Source of the DNA: Mytilinidion resinicola
Taxonomy: Eukaryota; Ascomycota; Dothideomycetes; Mytilinidiales; Mytilinidiaceae
NCBI RefSeq assembly: GCF_010093595.1
Contig: NW_022985437.1
Location: 1,079,380 to 1,143,379 of the forward strand
DNA: 64,000 nucleotides
Direction: 5' to 3'
The position numbers were made by a program, and so were the translations under genes. Positions 43,902-55,201 of the stretch are shown here, in pieces. The number at the start of each line of letters is the position of its first letter. Position 1 is the stretch's first letter. Under the pieces are notes generated by a model. The model was not told the DNA's origin. It ran no database searches and was given only the letters and a program-made list of their open reading frames with translations.

Positions 43902-45095
43902 TTATATATGGTAGTGGGTAGCAGGAAGGCCCTGGTTGCTAGCCTGGGCATACTCACTCCCATCATCGCTGCCGACATCCGTCCAGCTGTTCGGGGTGCG
44001 TGCACCTATCCGATCGCCATCGCCGAGTTCACTGAAGCCGCCCTCGCTGAAGGCCTCTGACCTCGCATCGTGGTCCTCGTCGTTGGTCATTGAGAGCACT
44101 GCGACGTCATCAGCTTGGCTTCCAACCATGGATGCGGCAGTCGAGAATCCATCCTCAGTAGGGGTGAGAGTTCCAGTTGACATGACCTCGGGCTCTTCTT
44201 CCATGCTGTTGGAGAATACGTGCGGGTTGGATTGCTCCATGTCGTCGGATACGGACATGACGGAAGCAGACGCGAAAGAATGGAACGACTGGGATCCGTC
44301 TTGTGCCTGAGCTTGGGTAGAAGATGACAGCGAAGGGATGGACTCTGTCTGTACTTCCTGTGGTAGGCTGAGTGGTGGGTCTTCGGCGTTCATGTCAATA
44401 AGTGGTTCTCCTTCGATAGTTGCAGTGCTTTCCCGAGATGCTTGTGGTGCAGCCGATGTCTCTTTAGTAGCGTGTTCCTGATCAAAAAGTACTTGTGCTC
44501 TGCTGTCAGCGGAGAAGATTTGTCCACGACGTCTCAGTCCTTCAGCAGTAGCGTTTTCCGTAGCAGTGGCAGTTCTAGCAGTATTGTCCTCATCCACGAG
44601 ATTGATGAGAGGGTGGTTGTCTCGAAGCATTCCATCACTACCAACAAGGTCATCGAAGCTGCTGCCCCGGTCTCGGTTCTTGCTCCGGCGATCATACTCC
44701 ATCATCTCGACCTCGACCCCCTCTCTCCCTATCCTAGCGAGCTCATCCAAATCAACGGCAATGCCTTCTTCTTGAGCTTGGCGGATCAGTTCGTTCTGGT
44801 TCCGTCGAACAATCTCCTCCATTCGCTTTCTGCGGATCTGTTCAGCGGTCTCGGCATTGTTGGATGACTGCGAGGAGCTGCGGCGGGGGGGCTGGATTTC
44901 GTCTCCGAGGGAGTGTAAGGCAACGGCGATTTTGCGTCGGGAATGCTCGATGAACTGTCGAACTTGTGGGCTTTCATATATAGCGATGCCAGCGGCTACG
45001 AGGACGGAGGCGGCGATGATGAGGCCTGTTCCCATGGGATTGTTAGGCCTTCCATAACGAGGATCTCGACGAGGATTTGGGTTTGCGGAAGCCAT
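43902..45095 (-). CDS. Single-pass membrane protein, function unknown
   Basis: A single exon of 397 residues starting MASANPNPRRDPRYGRPNNP. One hydrophobic helix, GTGLIIAASVLVAAGIAIY (about 22-40), is the only membrane segment. It is followed by QVRQFIEHSRRKIAVALHSL and a charged coiled-coil region (RRKRMEEIVRRNQNELIRQA). The rest is acidic, Ser/Thr-rich and disordered, ending in NSWTDVGSDDGSEY, a motif I believe recurs in fungal relatives. The arrangement suggests a tail facing the cytosol. No enzymatic motif was found. The location (ER, mitochondrial outer membrane or plasma membrane) cannot be decided here. Confidence 0.75.
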   Translation of the reverse strand: MASANPNPRRDPRYGRPNNPMGTGLIIAASVLVAAGIAIYESPQVRQFIEHSRRKIAVALHSLGDEIQPPRRSSSQSSNNAETAEQIRRKRMEEIVRRNQNELIRQAQEEGIAVDLDELARIGREGVEVEMMEYDRRSKNRDRGSSFDDLVGSDGMLRDNHPLINLVDEDNTARTATATENATAEGLRRRGQIFSADSRAQVLFDQEHATKETSAAPQASRESTATIEGEPLIDMNAEDPPLSLPQEVQTESIPSLSSSTQAQAQDGSQSFHSFASASVMSVSDDMEQSNPHVFSNSMEEEPEVMSTGTLTPTEDGFSTAASMVGSQADDVAVLSMTNDEDHDARSEAFSEGGFSELGDGDRIGARTPNSWTDVGSDDGSEYAQASNQGLPATHYHI

Positions 45096-45749
45096 ATGCG
45101 GTCCTGTGAGGACTGGTTGGCAGAAGCAGGCAGGAAGGGTGGCAAAGCGATGGAAAGAGAAGAAATGTAGTGGAGAGAGCTTAGGTACCTTTAGCTAGTG
45201 GCGCAGGCATAGTGGCGGCGGTCTATTCTGGCTCGTGATGTGTGGTGATGCGGAGTGCTCACCCGCAGGTGTTTCGCGGTAGGAATATTTAGGATGCTGC
45301 AGCCTGGAGGTGTTGGAAGAGGGGGCAGGCTGGATGGTGGTTACGTGGACAGGTACGGCGCGGACAGGTGATGGCCTAGAGGCGCCAGTTTCCGCCACAA
45401 TCGCGGGGCACTGCTTTCTAGCATTTGGGGGGGGCTCGGCTCCACGGAGTATTGTGCCTGATTAATGCCCCAGTACTATCACCCTTCACAGCCCCCTTGT
45501 CAAATCATGCCTTTTCCCTCACACGCAGTCCAATCGATGCATTCACAAACGCTGCTACCACTTCACACAGTGAAGACCCACTTAGGCCCGACAGAGGCTT
45601 GGATGGGGTCGTCTGCGTCACACAAGACATAAGAAGAACCCAGAGAAACTGTCTCAAAGATTTACAGGAAGGCGGCATCCAATGCCAAGTCTAAATGTAT
45701 CAAATCCCTATCCGATTGAGAAGTCCCCTCCAACCATGTAAAAGTCAAA
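45096..45749. other. Intergenic region
   Basis: Contains the promoter of the one-TM gene and the 3' flank of the Mch1-like gene. I see nothing further. Confidence 0.5.
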
Positions 45750-47665
45750 TTATGCCTCCCGGTGGTCATCCTGAATGTCCTTGCTCTTGACCGAATGCTC
45801 GTGCTTGATACACCATAAGCACACTAGAATACCCAGAAAGCTTGAAACGAGAGTGACCCAATAGGCGCCACGGTAGCACGCGAGGCCTTCAGCACAAGTT
45901 CTGTCGCCATCCCGTCCAACATCTGAATGAGCATCGTAAATAGCACCGTACCAGATGTTGAAGATGTTGCCGCTCACAACAGGTGCCAGGGTCATAAATC
46001 CCCAATTGACAGAAAAGCCTCCAACGCCAAAAGCATCGACAACTAGGGCAGGAAATACGCCGAAGAGCGCCCCATACGCTAGTCCAGTGAGGCCAGAAAC
46101 CGCCCAAAGATGATTTGGATTTTCGATGCGAGTACCGCAGAACTGGGCGAGCGTGAATATGGCCGCTGATGCCAAAACGCACCAGAACCGACTCATGTGG
46201 AGTCGTTTTACCAGCACGTCTGAGCCAACCCCAGATGCGAGCCGCCCCAGAAAGCTTAAGAACGATATGATCGAGACATGCATGAGTTGACGCTTAGCGA
46301 TGAATTCTTTCGATGCGGTGTCGTCGTAATGTGCCCAGAGTGCTTGTGCCTATAAATATTGTTAGTTAGTCGCTCAATGGGTAAGCCAGAAAGGCCTCAC
46401 GTCATTGCCAATATTACTACATGAACTATTAGCGCTTTGATCTTGTAAATCCGATCTTCGACACTTACTTAATAGTCATTAGACCGACACCAGTTAGAAG
46501 AGCACACAGCATCCAGAGGTTCCAGAAGTCTATTCTTGGTAGTAAGGCCAGCCCGGTTATATCTGCCTTATGTGAGTGGTGTGTCATATGGCTTAAAGCG
46601 TCATCGTCTGCAGCAATATCCCCAGGTATAGACATGAGTGACGAAGTTTCGTCCGGATCTGCAGGAGACTCGTCTAGTGGACTGCCGTCTACTAAATAAT
46701 ATTGGTAGCTGACTTGAGGTAAAGACTGAGGTATATGAAAGTAATTGAGACATACTGGTTTCTTGTCGTGGTAGGATAGAGGCGCTGTGTTTACTCCCCC
46801 CTGACTTGGTACGATGAAGTTGATTCGAGTCTCGCCGTGAAGGGTGGGAGAAGTCTTCGGTGGTTGGTAGTACCACATAGCGGGTAGTGTGATCCACAAC
46901 AGAAAGGAAGGGAACGGAGACAAGGACAAGGCAAGACGTCCCTATGGATAAAAACAAAAGGAGGCTCGAGGTATTGCCTGCAAATGCGAAGCGGGAAACT
47001 ATGGTATAGAAGAATGCACTGAGGCCGAATGCTGCCAAAGGAAAGGCAGTCGCCGTCCCGCGGTGATGGGGCCAGTTGAGGGCCGCTATACGGGTCAGGC
47101 ATGCACTGTGAGTCGGATCGATATCACTTACAAACTTTCAATGAGGCCTGGAACGCAGCGCAGCTACCGACTCCAGTGAGAAACGAACAGAAAGTAATGA
47201 GAGCTACGCTCATAGCTCCCCTATCATACGCTACGCCGATTTAGCCTCTGGTTCTTGACCGAACGTTGGGGACATTCACCTAGTCGTATCGGAAAGTAGC
47301 CAGCCGCAAGTGCAACAGTTCCGATCAGAGCAGAAGGTCGCGGGCCTCTTTTGTCCGTCACAATTCCCATTGGTATACCCGAAGCGTACATGCCGAGATT
47401 CGCTGCTGTTCCCTAAGACGTTCTCAGTGATGAGTTGTGAGGACGAACCGGAGATCGTACGATTATGTTGCTTTGAACTGCAGAAAGCTGCAGGCGGTCT
47501 GCGAATTGAGGTGCCCACGCCGAGTATGCATACTACTAACAGTCAGTGTCGTGATACGTTGCCCGAAGTAGAGGTATCACTTACATTTGTTCCGCATGCC
47601 AACGATATGGTAGTAGCAGCGACTACGGAGATTATCCGGGTCGTCCTATGCGTCTTTTCAGACAT
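45750..47665 (-). CDS. MFS transporter, Mch1/nodulin-like
   Basis: Eight exons (47665-47585, 47532-47461, 47412-47280, 47230-47132, 47085-46756, 46691-46469, 46416-46401, 46349-45750) give 517 residues. Motifs: TTISLACGTN-YAYSAWAPQF in helix 1, NLGMYASGIPMGIVTDKRGP with the helix 2-3 loop, WPHHRGTATAFPLAAFGLSA, a long acidic central loop, DFWNLWMLCALLTGVGLMTI, then NNIGNDAQALWAHYDD. The last exon has four or five helices (SFLSFLGRLASGVGSDVLVK). This matches the Mch1 branch of monocarboxylate-like carriers. Family knowledge: yeast Mch1 is a vacuolar-membrane MFS protein whose substrate is not established; it does not carry classical monocarboxylates. Exon 7 is only 16 nt. The gene is divergent from TMS1, 417 bp apart. 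Confidence 0.85.
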
Positions 47666-48082
47666 TTTGTCGAAGTGCTGTGTTTGTTGCCCGCTCTCTG
47701 AGAGTGAGGGGGTTGGAAATAGATTTAACGAATCATCGGGCCCTCGATTGTCGTGATTGAGTGCTATCGGATATGGGTGCCGAGGGGAGAGTTGAGACAA
47801 AAGTGCCCAGCGTCGGTGGTTATGCGGACCTGGCGGAGGAGAGAAAGTCCAGGGAAGGGCACGAGCTGGCCGAGAGGAATTGGGAGGTATTTCAGGTAAT
47901 TCGAGACAAGAGGGTGGATACTTGGGATGAATGGGCGTCCATCGGCATTGATGCGGCGATAAGCCACTTGCCCTTGCCAAGCAGGGCCTCAACACCAAAG
48001 CCGCCGCATCGTCACCGCAGGCTGCTCACCTGTCCGCCCGTCACTGCACCTTCGTCCACCACCACAACCTCATCACGACACC
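47666..48082. promoter_or_regulatory. Divergent promoter, Mch1-like gene and TMS1
   Basis: 417 bp between two start codons. No distinct TATA box or repeat. Confidence 0.4.
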
Positions 48083-49692
48083 ATGGGCGCACTACTCTCT
48101 ATTCCTTTGCTCGCTGTACCTAGCATAGGCACCGTAAGTGCACATCCGCAGCCATCGAGAAGCGGCTCGTCACTGACTGGCGCCTAGATCGGCACCTTTG
48201 CCCTCTCGTGCTGTGGAGCGGCGACCTGCAATGCCGTCTTCAACTCGTGCGGGAAATGCGGTAACAGGTGCGCACATAATCGTCCTTGACTGTAGACCAA
48301 CAGCTGATGGATGCGACAGCATGGCGACCCGCATCGCGTATGCCCTCATCCTCCTCATAAACTCCGTCATGTCATGGCTCATGCTCACGGACTGGGCCAT
48401 GAAGAAGCTTCAACACATTACTCTTGACTACGTGGATATCAAGTGCCAGGGGGAAGAGTGCTATGGCTATGTCGCAGTGCAACGAATCAACTTCGCCTTG
48501 GGCGTCTTCCACGCCATCCTCGCCCTCATTCTCCTCGGGGTGAGGTCTTCCAAAGACGGGCGGGCGCCTATCCAGAACGGCTTCTGGGGCCCCAAGATTC
48601 TTGCCTGGATGGGCCTCGTTGTCGTCACCTTCTTCATCCCGAACTCATTCTTCATTGTCTGGGGCAACTATTTCGCTCTGATTGGAGCCTGTCTCTTCCT
48701 CCTTATTGGCCTTATTCTCCTGGTCGACCTTGCGCACAACTGGGCCGAATACTGCCAGGAGAAGATTGAAACTACCGAGTCGAGATTATGGACTGGTTTA
48801 CTGATCGGTTCGGCCTTGTCGATGTACCTGGCTTCTGTCGCAATGACAATTATCATGTATATTTTCTTCGCGAAGAGCGGATGCTCGATGAACCAGGCTG
48901 CCATTACTGTAAGCTCCTAGTCAACAAGTAATCTCCGATTATCATGCTAACTCAAGCTAGGTCAACCTCCTACTCCTTCTCATTGCCTCTATTGTCTCGA
49001 TTCACCCCGCGATCCAAGCCGTGAACCCACGCGCTGGTCTCGCGCAATCTGCAATGGTTGCTGTATATTGCACATACTTGACCATGTCAGCCGTCGGCAT
49101 GGAGCCGGATGATTTGCAATGCAACCCTCTTGTTCGAGCTCGTGGCACCCGCCGAGCTACCGTTATCATCGGTGCTATCGTTACTTTCGTCACCGTGGCT
49201 TATACCACCACCCGTGCAGCTACCTATGGTCTAGCTTTAGGCTCTCAGGGCAACGGCTACTCTCAAGTCAGTACGGATGATTACGAGCATGGCCTGGTCA
49301 CCCAACAGCCTGAGTCGCGCCGCGAAATGCGTGCTGCCGCTCTCCGCGCAGCAGTCGAGAGCGGCTCGCTCCCAGCCTCCGCTCTCGACGACCCCGATGA
49401 CAGCGATGACGAGGATGATGAAGGTGGTAGCAAGAACCCTCGTGACGACGAGCGCAACGCCACCCAGTACAACTACTCCCTCTTCCACGTCATCTTCTTC
49501 CTCAGCACCACATGGGTAGCAACATTGCTCACCATGAACTTCAACGCGGACACCGTAGAGGACAGCTTCGTGCCCGTGGGACGCACATACTGGGCCAGCT
49601 GGGCCAAAATTGTCAGCGCCTGGATATGCTACGGCATCTACATTTGGAGTTTGGTCGCACCACTCGTTCTACCTGATCGATTTGATTACTAG
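48083..49692 (+). CDS. TMS1: Serinc-family membrane protein TMS1
   Basis: Exons 48083-48133, 48188-48267, 48320-48908 and 48961-49692 give 483 residues. The N-terminus MGALLSIPLLAVPSIGTIG runs into CCGAATCNAVFNSCGKCGNS, the Cys-rich serinc signature, followed by TRIAYALILLINSVMSWLML. About ten hydrophobic helices follow, with WAEYCQEKIE between helices and FHVIFFLSTTWVATLLTMNF plus WASWAKIVSAWICYGIYIWS near the end, both typical of serincs. An acidic cytosolic loop (DDPDDSDDEDDEGG) lies in the middle of the last exon. Family knowledge: Tms1/serinc proteins sit in the vacuolar or plasma membrane; animal serincs are lipid-transporting or lipid-scrambling proteins. Introns are 52-54 bp with standard boundaries. 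Assignment is firm. Confidence 0.92.
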
Positions 49693-51509
49693 GGGGAAGG
49701 GGGGTGGTGGGGGGGGGGGGTCCCTCATTAGCATTCGCTTGGCTTCAGTGGTTCCGTAAATGACAAAATGTATCAGTAGTTTTCGTTTTTTTTTTTTTTT
49801 TTTATTCCAAGCTGTACATGATATCAGTCCTGATCCTCTTCACAATTCCACCCTTTCCCACCTACCTAGGTCTCCTCACCAGCTCAACTAGTAACACCCC
49901 GTACACCCACCGCCCGAAGCACCGCCACCCCGCCGAAGCCACTACCGCCCCTTCACCAACCCCCCCCGCGCTAGCTCAGCCGCTACGCAGCAAGCTCCCG
50001 CCATAAACAACTCATGGACCGCGGGCCCAGACGCCGCCGCCGCCGCCGCCGCCGCTGCTGGGCGGAAGCTCTCTACGCGGCAAAACCTCCACAACTCCCA
50101 GCCCGCCAATCGAGCGCGCCGGAGCGCGCACCCCACCCACTGTGTAGATCTGGCGGCTACGTCAGGCGCGGGCTCTAAGCAACGCAAGTCGAAAGGAGCC
50201 TAAAACCCCGCAGGGGGTGGGTGGATGAGCCAATGGGCGGCGCCGGGTTGGTGTGTGGTTAGCGGAGTTCTTTGGAGGCCGAGGACGCGATCTAGATCTT
50301 TTGAAGGCTGGCTGGTCTTGGGTTGGGGGGGGGGGTGGTTGTCTCTGCGGGTGGGTGGATTTGGTTTCTAAAGAAAAAAGATAGTGGAAGGCCGAGGAAC
50401 GGAGAGGTTGGGATGGTGGGATGGCACAGTCACGAGATTGAGGTGGATGCAGACGGCAAATGTAGAGAGCAACGAGTACTTTCCTGAAGTAATCAATCCT
50501 AAGTGGATGTAATCAGCGCTTTTCCTGAGCCGTAAACCCCCCCCCCCCGCCTTTGCGATTCCTTTTCCAACCTATCCGCCGTCAAATTCCGTTCGTAACC
50601 CCCTAGTCTCTCTAATCCTCCTGACCGCAGTCCTCGAAATTCGCCAGCTGAACGACAACCAACCAATGTAAGTACTGCCGGCTATACTTTCCCCATCCGA
50701 GGAATCATAGACCGAGCATCGACATCAACAAAGCGACATCCAAAACAGATGTCACTAAATAACAAAACTCGTGAACCCTCCTACCCTCCCTAGCGATCAA
50801 CTTGTGAACGCAGATAAGACAAAAAGCTTCAAAAGATTTCCTCTCCAAAAAAATGATTCGTTCCCCAAGACCGTAGAATTATTTCCCACCTAAACTCGCA
50901 GGAAATGCAGCTGGCAAAAAGTAGGAATCGTGAGGCAAGGCAAGCAGGATGAATTATTGCAAAAGATTCGAGCACATTACAAGTGTGATTGAGAACATGG
51001 AAAGACGGGAGAAAGATAAGAAGGGCGGTGTTGGAAGTCGAGGTCCAACGTCGTGGGAAATTTTTAATGAGTAGCCACGAAAAGCGACATTCCTGGGAGA
51101 GGTCGCGCGAGAATGGGTTTTGTTTTCTGGCATCCGATGAAGGATTCAGGTTCGGAGTATTTACGAGATCCGTGGCCAGTGTCGTGTCCTTGGGAGCTGG
51201 AACGAATGAAGTCATGCTGGACGAAGAAGGGTTGATTACAAGAATATACAGGAAGTTTGAAGGTCGTTTTTTTAGTGTGATATTGGAATTCTCGTAGTAG
51301 GACTAGACTGTAACCACGAGCTTGTGTTGGGTAGCAGGACGCTCTCAAGTTCTTGTTTCGTAACCGTTCTCTGCGACTGGTATCTTAGTACTCATGAGCA
51401 GGGAACGCCTGCCTAAGAGCAGACTTAAGATATTCTTTGTAGCATCGTAGCCGACGTGACACGTTGATATCGTAAGTTGTGAACGGCGTTAGTATTGTAC
51501 AATCAGTAT
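49693..51509. other. Gene-free region rich in homopolymers
   Basis: Holds a G run at 49709-49720, T run at 49786-49803 (18 T), a (CGC)8 tract at 50032-50055, a G run at 50325-50335 and a C run at 50537-50548. At 50670-50750 there is a plausible spliced leader (GTAAGT donor, CAG acceptor) ending before ATG, but the frame after it is only 14 codons. No gene is supported. Confidence 0.5.
50032..50055. repeat. (CGC)8 trinucleotide repeat
   Basis: Eight tandem CGC units. On the minus strand one frame reads as an Ala run in a 81-codon frame, which I do not accept as a gene. Confidence 0.7.
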
Positions 51510-54500
51510 TTACTTTATGAGAGTTGAAGCTTCTGCGCGTCTGTTGACATGAGCTGCATGAGCTTCGAGCGCGCGAGCCATTACATGCGTGACTGTAATA
51601 GAATTAGCGGATGTCAAGTCGGATAGTAGAGTAATAGAGGAAGCTCACCAGGCCACACAGCAGCCTTTTCCAGCATGTAGGCTGTCACCATCAGAAGCTT
51701 CGAGCCATAACCGCAAGGGCCGAGGCTGGCAAGCCCACTCATGATCGGCATTGCAGCAGAAGACCCCATGTTCGTGATATCGAACGTCAACTTCAGATCG
51801 GCGTGGTTCAAAATATCCTGGATCTTCTGCAGCAATTTAACATCTTCCTCTTCTAGAAGCATGATTGCTGGGACGGCAGAATAATCAATGTCATCCTTGC
51901 CAAGTACCCCGAGGTACCGCCCAACTCGATCCTGGACCGTCGCCACCCATTCTGCAAGGATCTGTGCGCAGTCCATAGTGCACATCGCAGACGAGTTGGG
52001 CAACTCCCTGGCGGTAAATTCCGCGTAGGTTGCACCAAGTTTGTCAGCCATGGACAAGGAGTCTGCGGCGTAGAAAGCGGCTCGACGAAGGTGTCGCTCG
52101 CGTTTGGAAGACTGATTAGGCTGCAGGTTGTTGGCTGTCTGCCCCGGACTCGCCTCTCCAATGGCATCCATGTCTCCGGGAGAGGCAGTATTTCTAGGTG
52201 AGCTAATCGAGGTGTTCGAGGTCCTAGTCGAATCAGTAGGGTCCGACGAGCCGTCTACTGAGCTATCGGCATGGGCGACGATTTCGACCCCCTTAGCAAG
52301 CTCTCCAGCCATTCCATCGAAGTCGCGTAGCCATAATAACTCCTTTGTGCGGGTAAGATTGACGAATAGGCGGACGTATGCAAGATCTAGCAGAGGAATG
52401 CTGTCGGCACCCAATGGGCCGAATGGGCTGGGTCGTTCGATACTGTGGTTGGGATTGGCTCTCCAGGCGGCCTGCCAGGCCTTCAAAGCTGGCTCGACCT
52501 GGGCGTGCATTGCTTCCGTCTCTTGTGTCTTCCATATGCGACCTGTGTGCCGTTGCCTCGTCTCCCATATGTATACGTGAAGTGCGTTGATTAGCACGTA
52601 GCAACCAAAAGTACTGGGTTTGATTTCGCTCTCTGTAGGCTCCGTGGTAGACATGTTGGATCCGAAAGGTTGCGCGTACGCATGATTTTCCCGTTGATTG
52701 GCTTGTTTTCGCACGCTGGCTTCCAGGAGATATGTCATGGCATTGTTGAAGGAAAGACCTCTGGCCTGAGCAGCTGCCGGCCCTCCCATAGTCACCCACA
52801 CCTGAGCGTTATCTGCTGCCCAAAGGTCCTCCTCACAAGGCAGGTTCAATCGTATTTCTGAATTTAGTATTCTGGGCGCGTGGGCATAGGCGGAGACGAG
52901 GAGACTCGACATCGAGAAGACTGCAAAATAGGTTCGCTTTCGCTCTTCCACCATTTTCCATTTCATCCACTGCGCATGCTCATCAAGGTGATCAACTTGA
53001 GCATGTTTCGAGAAGAGATCCGGGGAGATGCCATCGTCGCCCATGTCGATATCTCCATCAAGAGAATTTGGCGTAGGCTGACGGAAAATGTCTGTACTTG
53101 GAACCTCCACCTCTGGCTTATCTAGTCCACATGCTTTAGCGAGACTCACAAGAGCAGCACAATGCGTGCTAGCCACTTCAGCAGCTTGTTTATCGCCACA
53201 GTTATGGCCATATATTAGGTTGAGCATCATAGCTTGTATCAGCCACAACGGAGGTTTGTTGATGTGATCTTGAGGTGCGTTCCGTCCATTCACAGCGGCT
53301 AAGCCTCTTTGGCGGCGTTCGTCCAGGTAGTACAAAATCATCTTCTTCGCCGCTTCAAAGAGTTCTTTAGCGACCTTGTGTTCGAACTCGTAAAGCGCAC
53401 CAATGGCTGCCATTGCCAGGATCAAACACCCACCACCTCCGATTATGCCCTCTTGGCTAAAGCTACCTGGCGTACGCATTTGGTAGGTGTATGCCGGCGT
53501 ATCGAAAGAGAGTGTAGGAATGTGCAGGAATGGAAGGTGAGGGTGGAAGTACTGGATGTAGGCATTCACATAGCGTTGAAGATCCATGGTGCTTGGTAGT
53601 GAGGCGAATTGGCTTTGGGGCTTTCCGGAATTCGTTGACGATAATGGAGAACTAATATGAGGCTGCGAGTACTTCCGTTGATTTGGACTGCTTCCCATTG
53701 CGTGGGATAGGTTCATGATCAATGCTTGCCTGGTGGCGTCCGTAATAGACTCTGTCGACACGGAGGTGACTGAGCTATGCCGTGCACTACTGTTGATGGA
53801 TGGCGATGAAATACTGTTGCCATCCGAGTTCAGAGCGAGAGGATGAAAATACTGATTGGAGATTCCGGCCGTTCCAGTGGAAGGGCTCATTCCAGACATT
53901 GGCTGTGGAGACGGCATGTAAAAGTCAGTGGAGGCGTTCTGCTCTTGCAGATCCTTAGGAGACATCGTGTTCATCATGAGTTCCGGGAAGATTGGGCCCA
54001 TCGTGTCCAGCGTGGTGAAAGCGTTGTGGGATAGGTTCGCGTGGGTCACAAGTGGATTGTGCCACATAGATGCTGACGAGCTTTGAGGGTTTCCAGAGCC
54101 ATCGATCATGACTTCACTAAAGCCACTCTGGCTGGCAGTACTGATGGCAGACGGAGACGATCCGTCCAAAGCATTCTCATTTCCAGTGTTGAACATCATG
54201 GAGGCGTCCAGGCCCGCGCTCCAACTGAAGCCATCATCCTCCTCCAGTCCTGTCGTTCCAGGGAAAGGGTTGTTATAATTGAAAAAGGGTGACGACGGAT
54301 CGCCAAACGAGTTCAAGTGGAGTTGATTCGGGTTGATAGTAGAGCCGGTGTTCGCGAAAAATTTGTCAATGTCAAAATCATCAGGCACGCCGGGAATGGG
54401 CGCAGTCCTGAGCCCGCCGCCAAGTCCTAGTCCAAGGTGGGTGTCTATCTTAGGTAGCCCGTTTGCTTGTCCATGGTTCCCCATGGAAGTAGACAACCCC

Positions 54501-55201
54501 CTATAATCGAACGCGCCAGCACCAGTGAGACCAGTCAAGCTTGCGTGGTGGCTGTGCCCTGATACAGCCCCTCCACCTCTGCCAGTGGAGACGTTAGTAG
54601 AGGCTAGGAGATTGTTGAGCGCAGCGCCGTCGATGTGGCTGATAGTGTTAGCGCGCGGTCTCATTCCCCCAGGTCCTCCAGCGACAGAGGAATTGATGCT
54701 GCTTGCAACAGAGTTCTTGCGCACTCTGGCACCGGTGACCATGCCAGTTGTACTTTCTCGCCGCCCGTTCCTGGGTCTGGTCGACGCGGCGCCTTGTTGG
54801 TGCAGCTTCTGCTGGTGTCGCAACAACAGATCCCGCCGCGCAAAGCACCGGGTGCATTGCGGACACTCGAACGGCTTTTCCTTTGTGTGCGATCTTTCGT
54901 GCCGCTTCAGATGCTCTAACCTCGCAAAAGAACGCGTGCAGGTGGCGCATACATGAGGCCTAGGCTTGTCGGTTTTGGGAGGCGGGAAGGGTGGGGTTGT
55001 GTTCTGGGGACCGCCAGTTTTTGTTGGTTGCGCGGACCCTGCGAAAAGAGACAATTAGAGAGATGTTATGAAGCACAGCAATTAGCTAGATTGCGGCATA
55101 CCATTGACGTCGCCTGTGTTTAGTGTGCCATTCGCGGCGGTGGAAGCGTTGGACTGAGTCCTGCCTCTTGAAGCCTGCGGGGCATCGACCTCAGCAACCA
55201 T
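51510..55201 (-). CDS. C2H2 zinc-finger transcription factor, AmdX-like
   Basis: Exons 55201-55102, 55038-51649 and 51592-51510 give 1190 residues. Splicing at both ends is supported: the first exon gives [20 protein letters not shown], and the last restores [20 protein letters not shown]. Two C2H2 fingers lie at about 62-84 ([20 protein letters not shown]) and 90-113 ([20 protein letters not shown]), the closely spaced pair of the AmdX/Adr1 type. Residues 115-480 are Ser/Gly/Asn-rich and disordered. A fungal transcription-factor regulatory domain follows, with [20 protein letters not shown] and [20 protein letters not shown], and ends near the C-terminus. Family knowledge: Aspergillus AmdX takes part in activating amdS. 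Nuclear regulator here, targets unknown. Confidence 0.88.

Noticed and set aside
50750..50795. Short spliced frame starting ATGTCACTAAATAAC
   Set aside because: The intron before it is plausible, but the frame is only 14 codons, so I do not call a gene.
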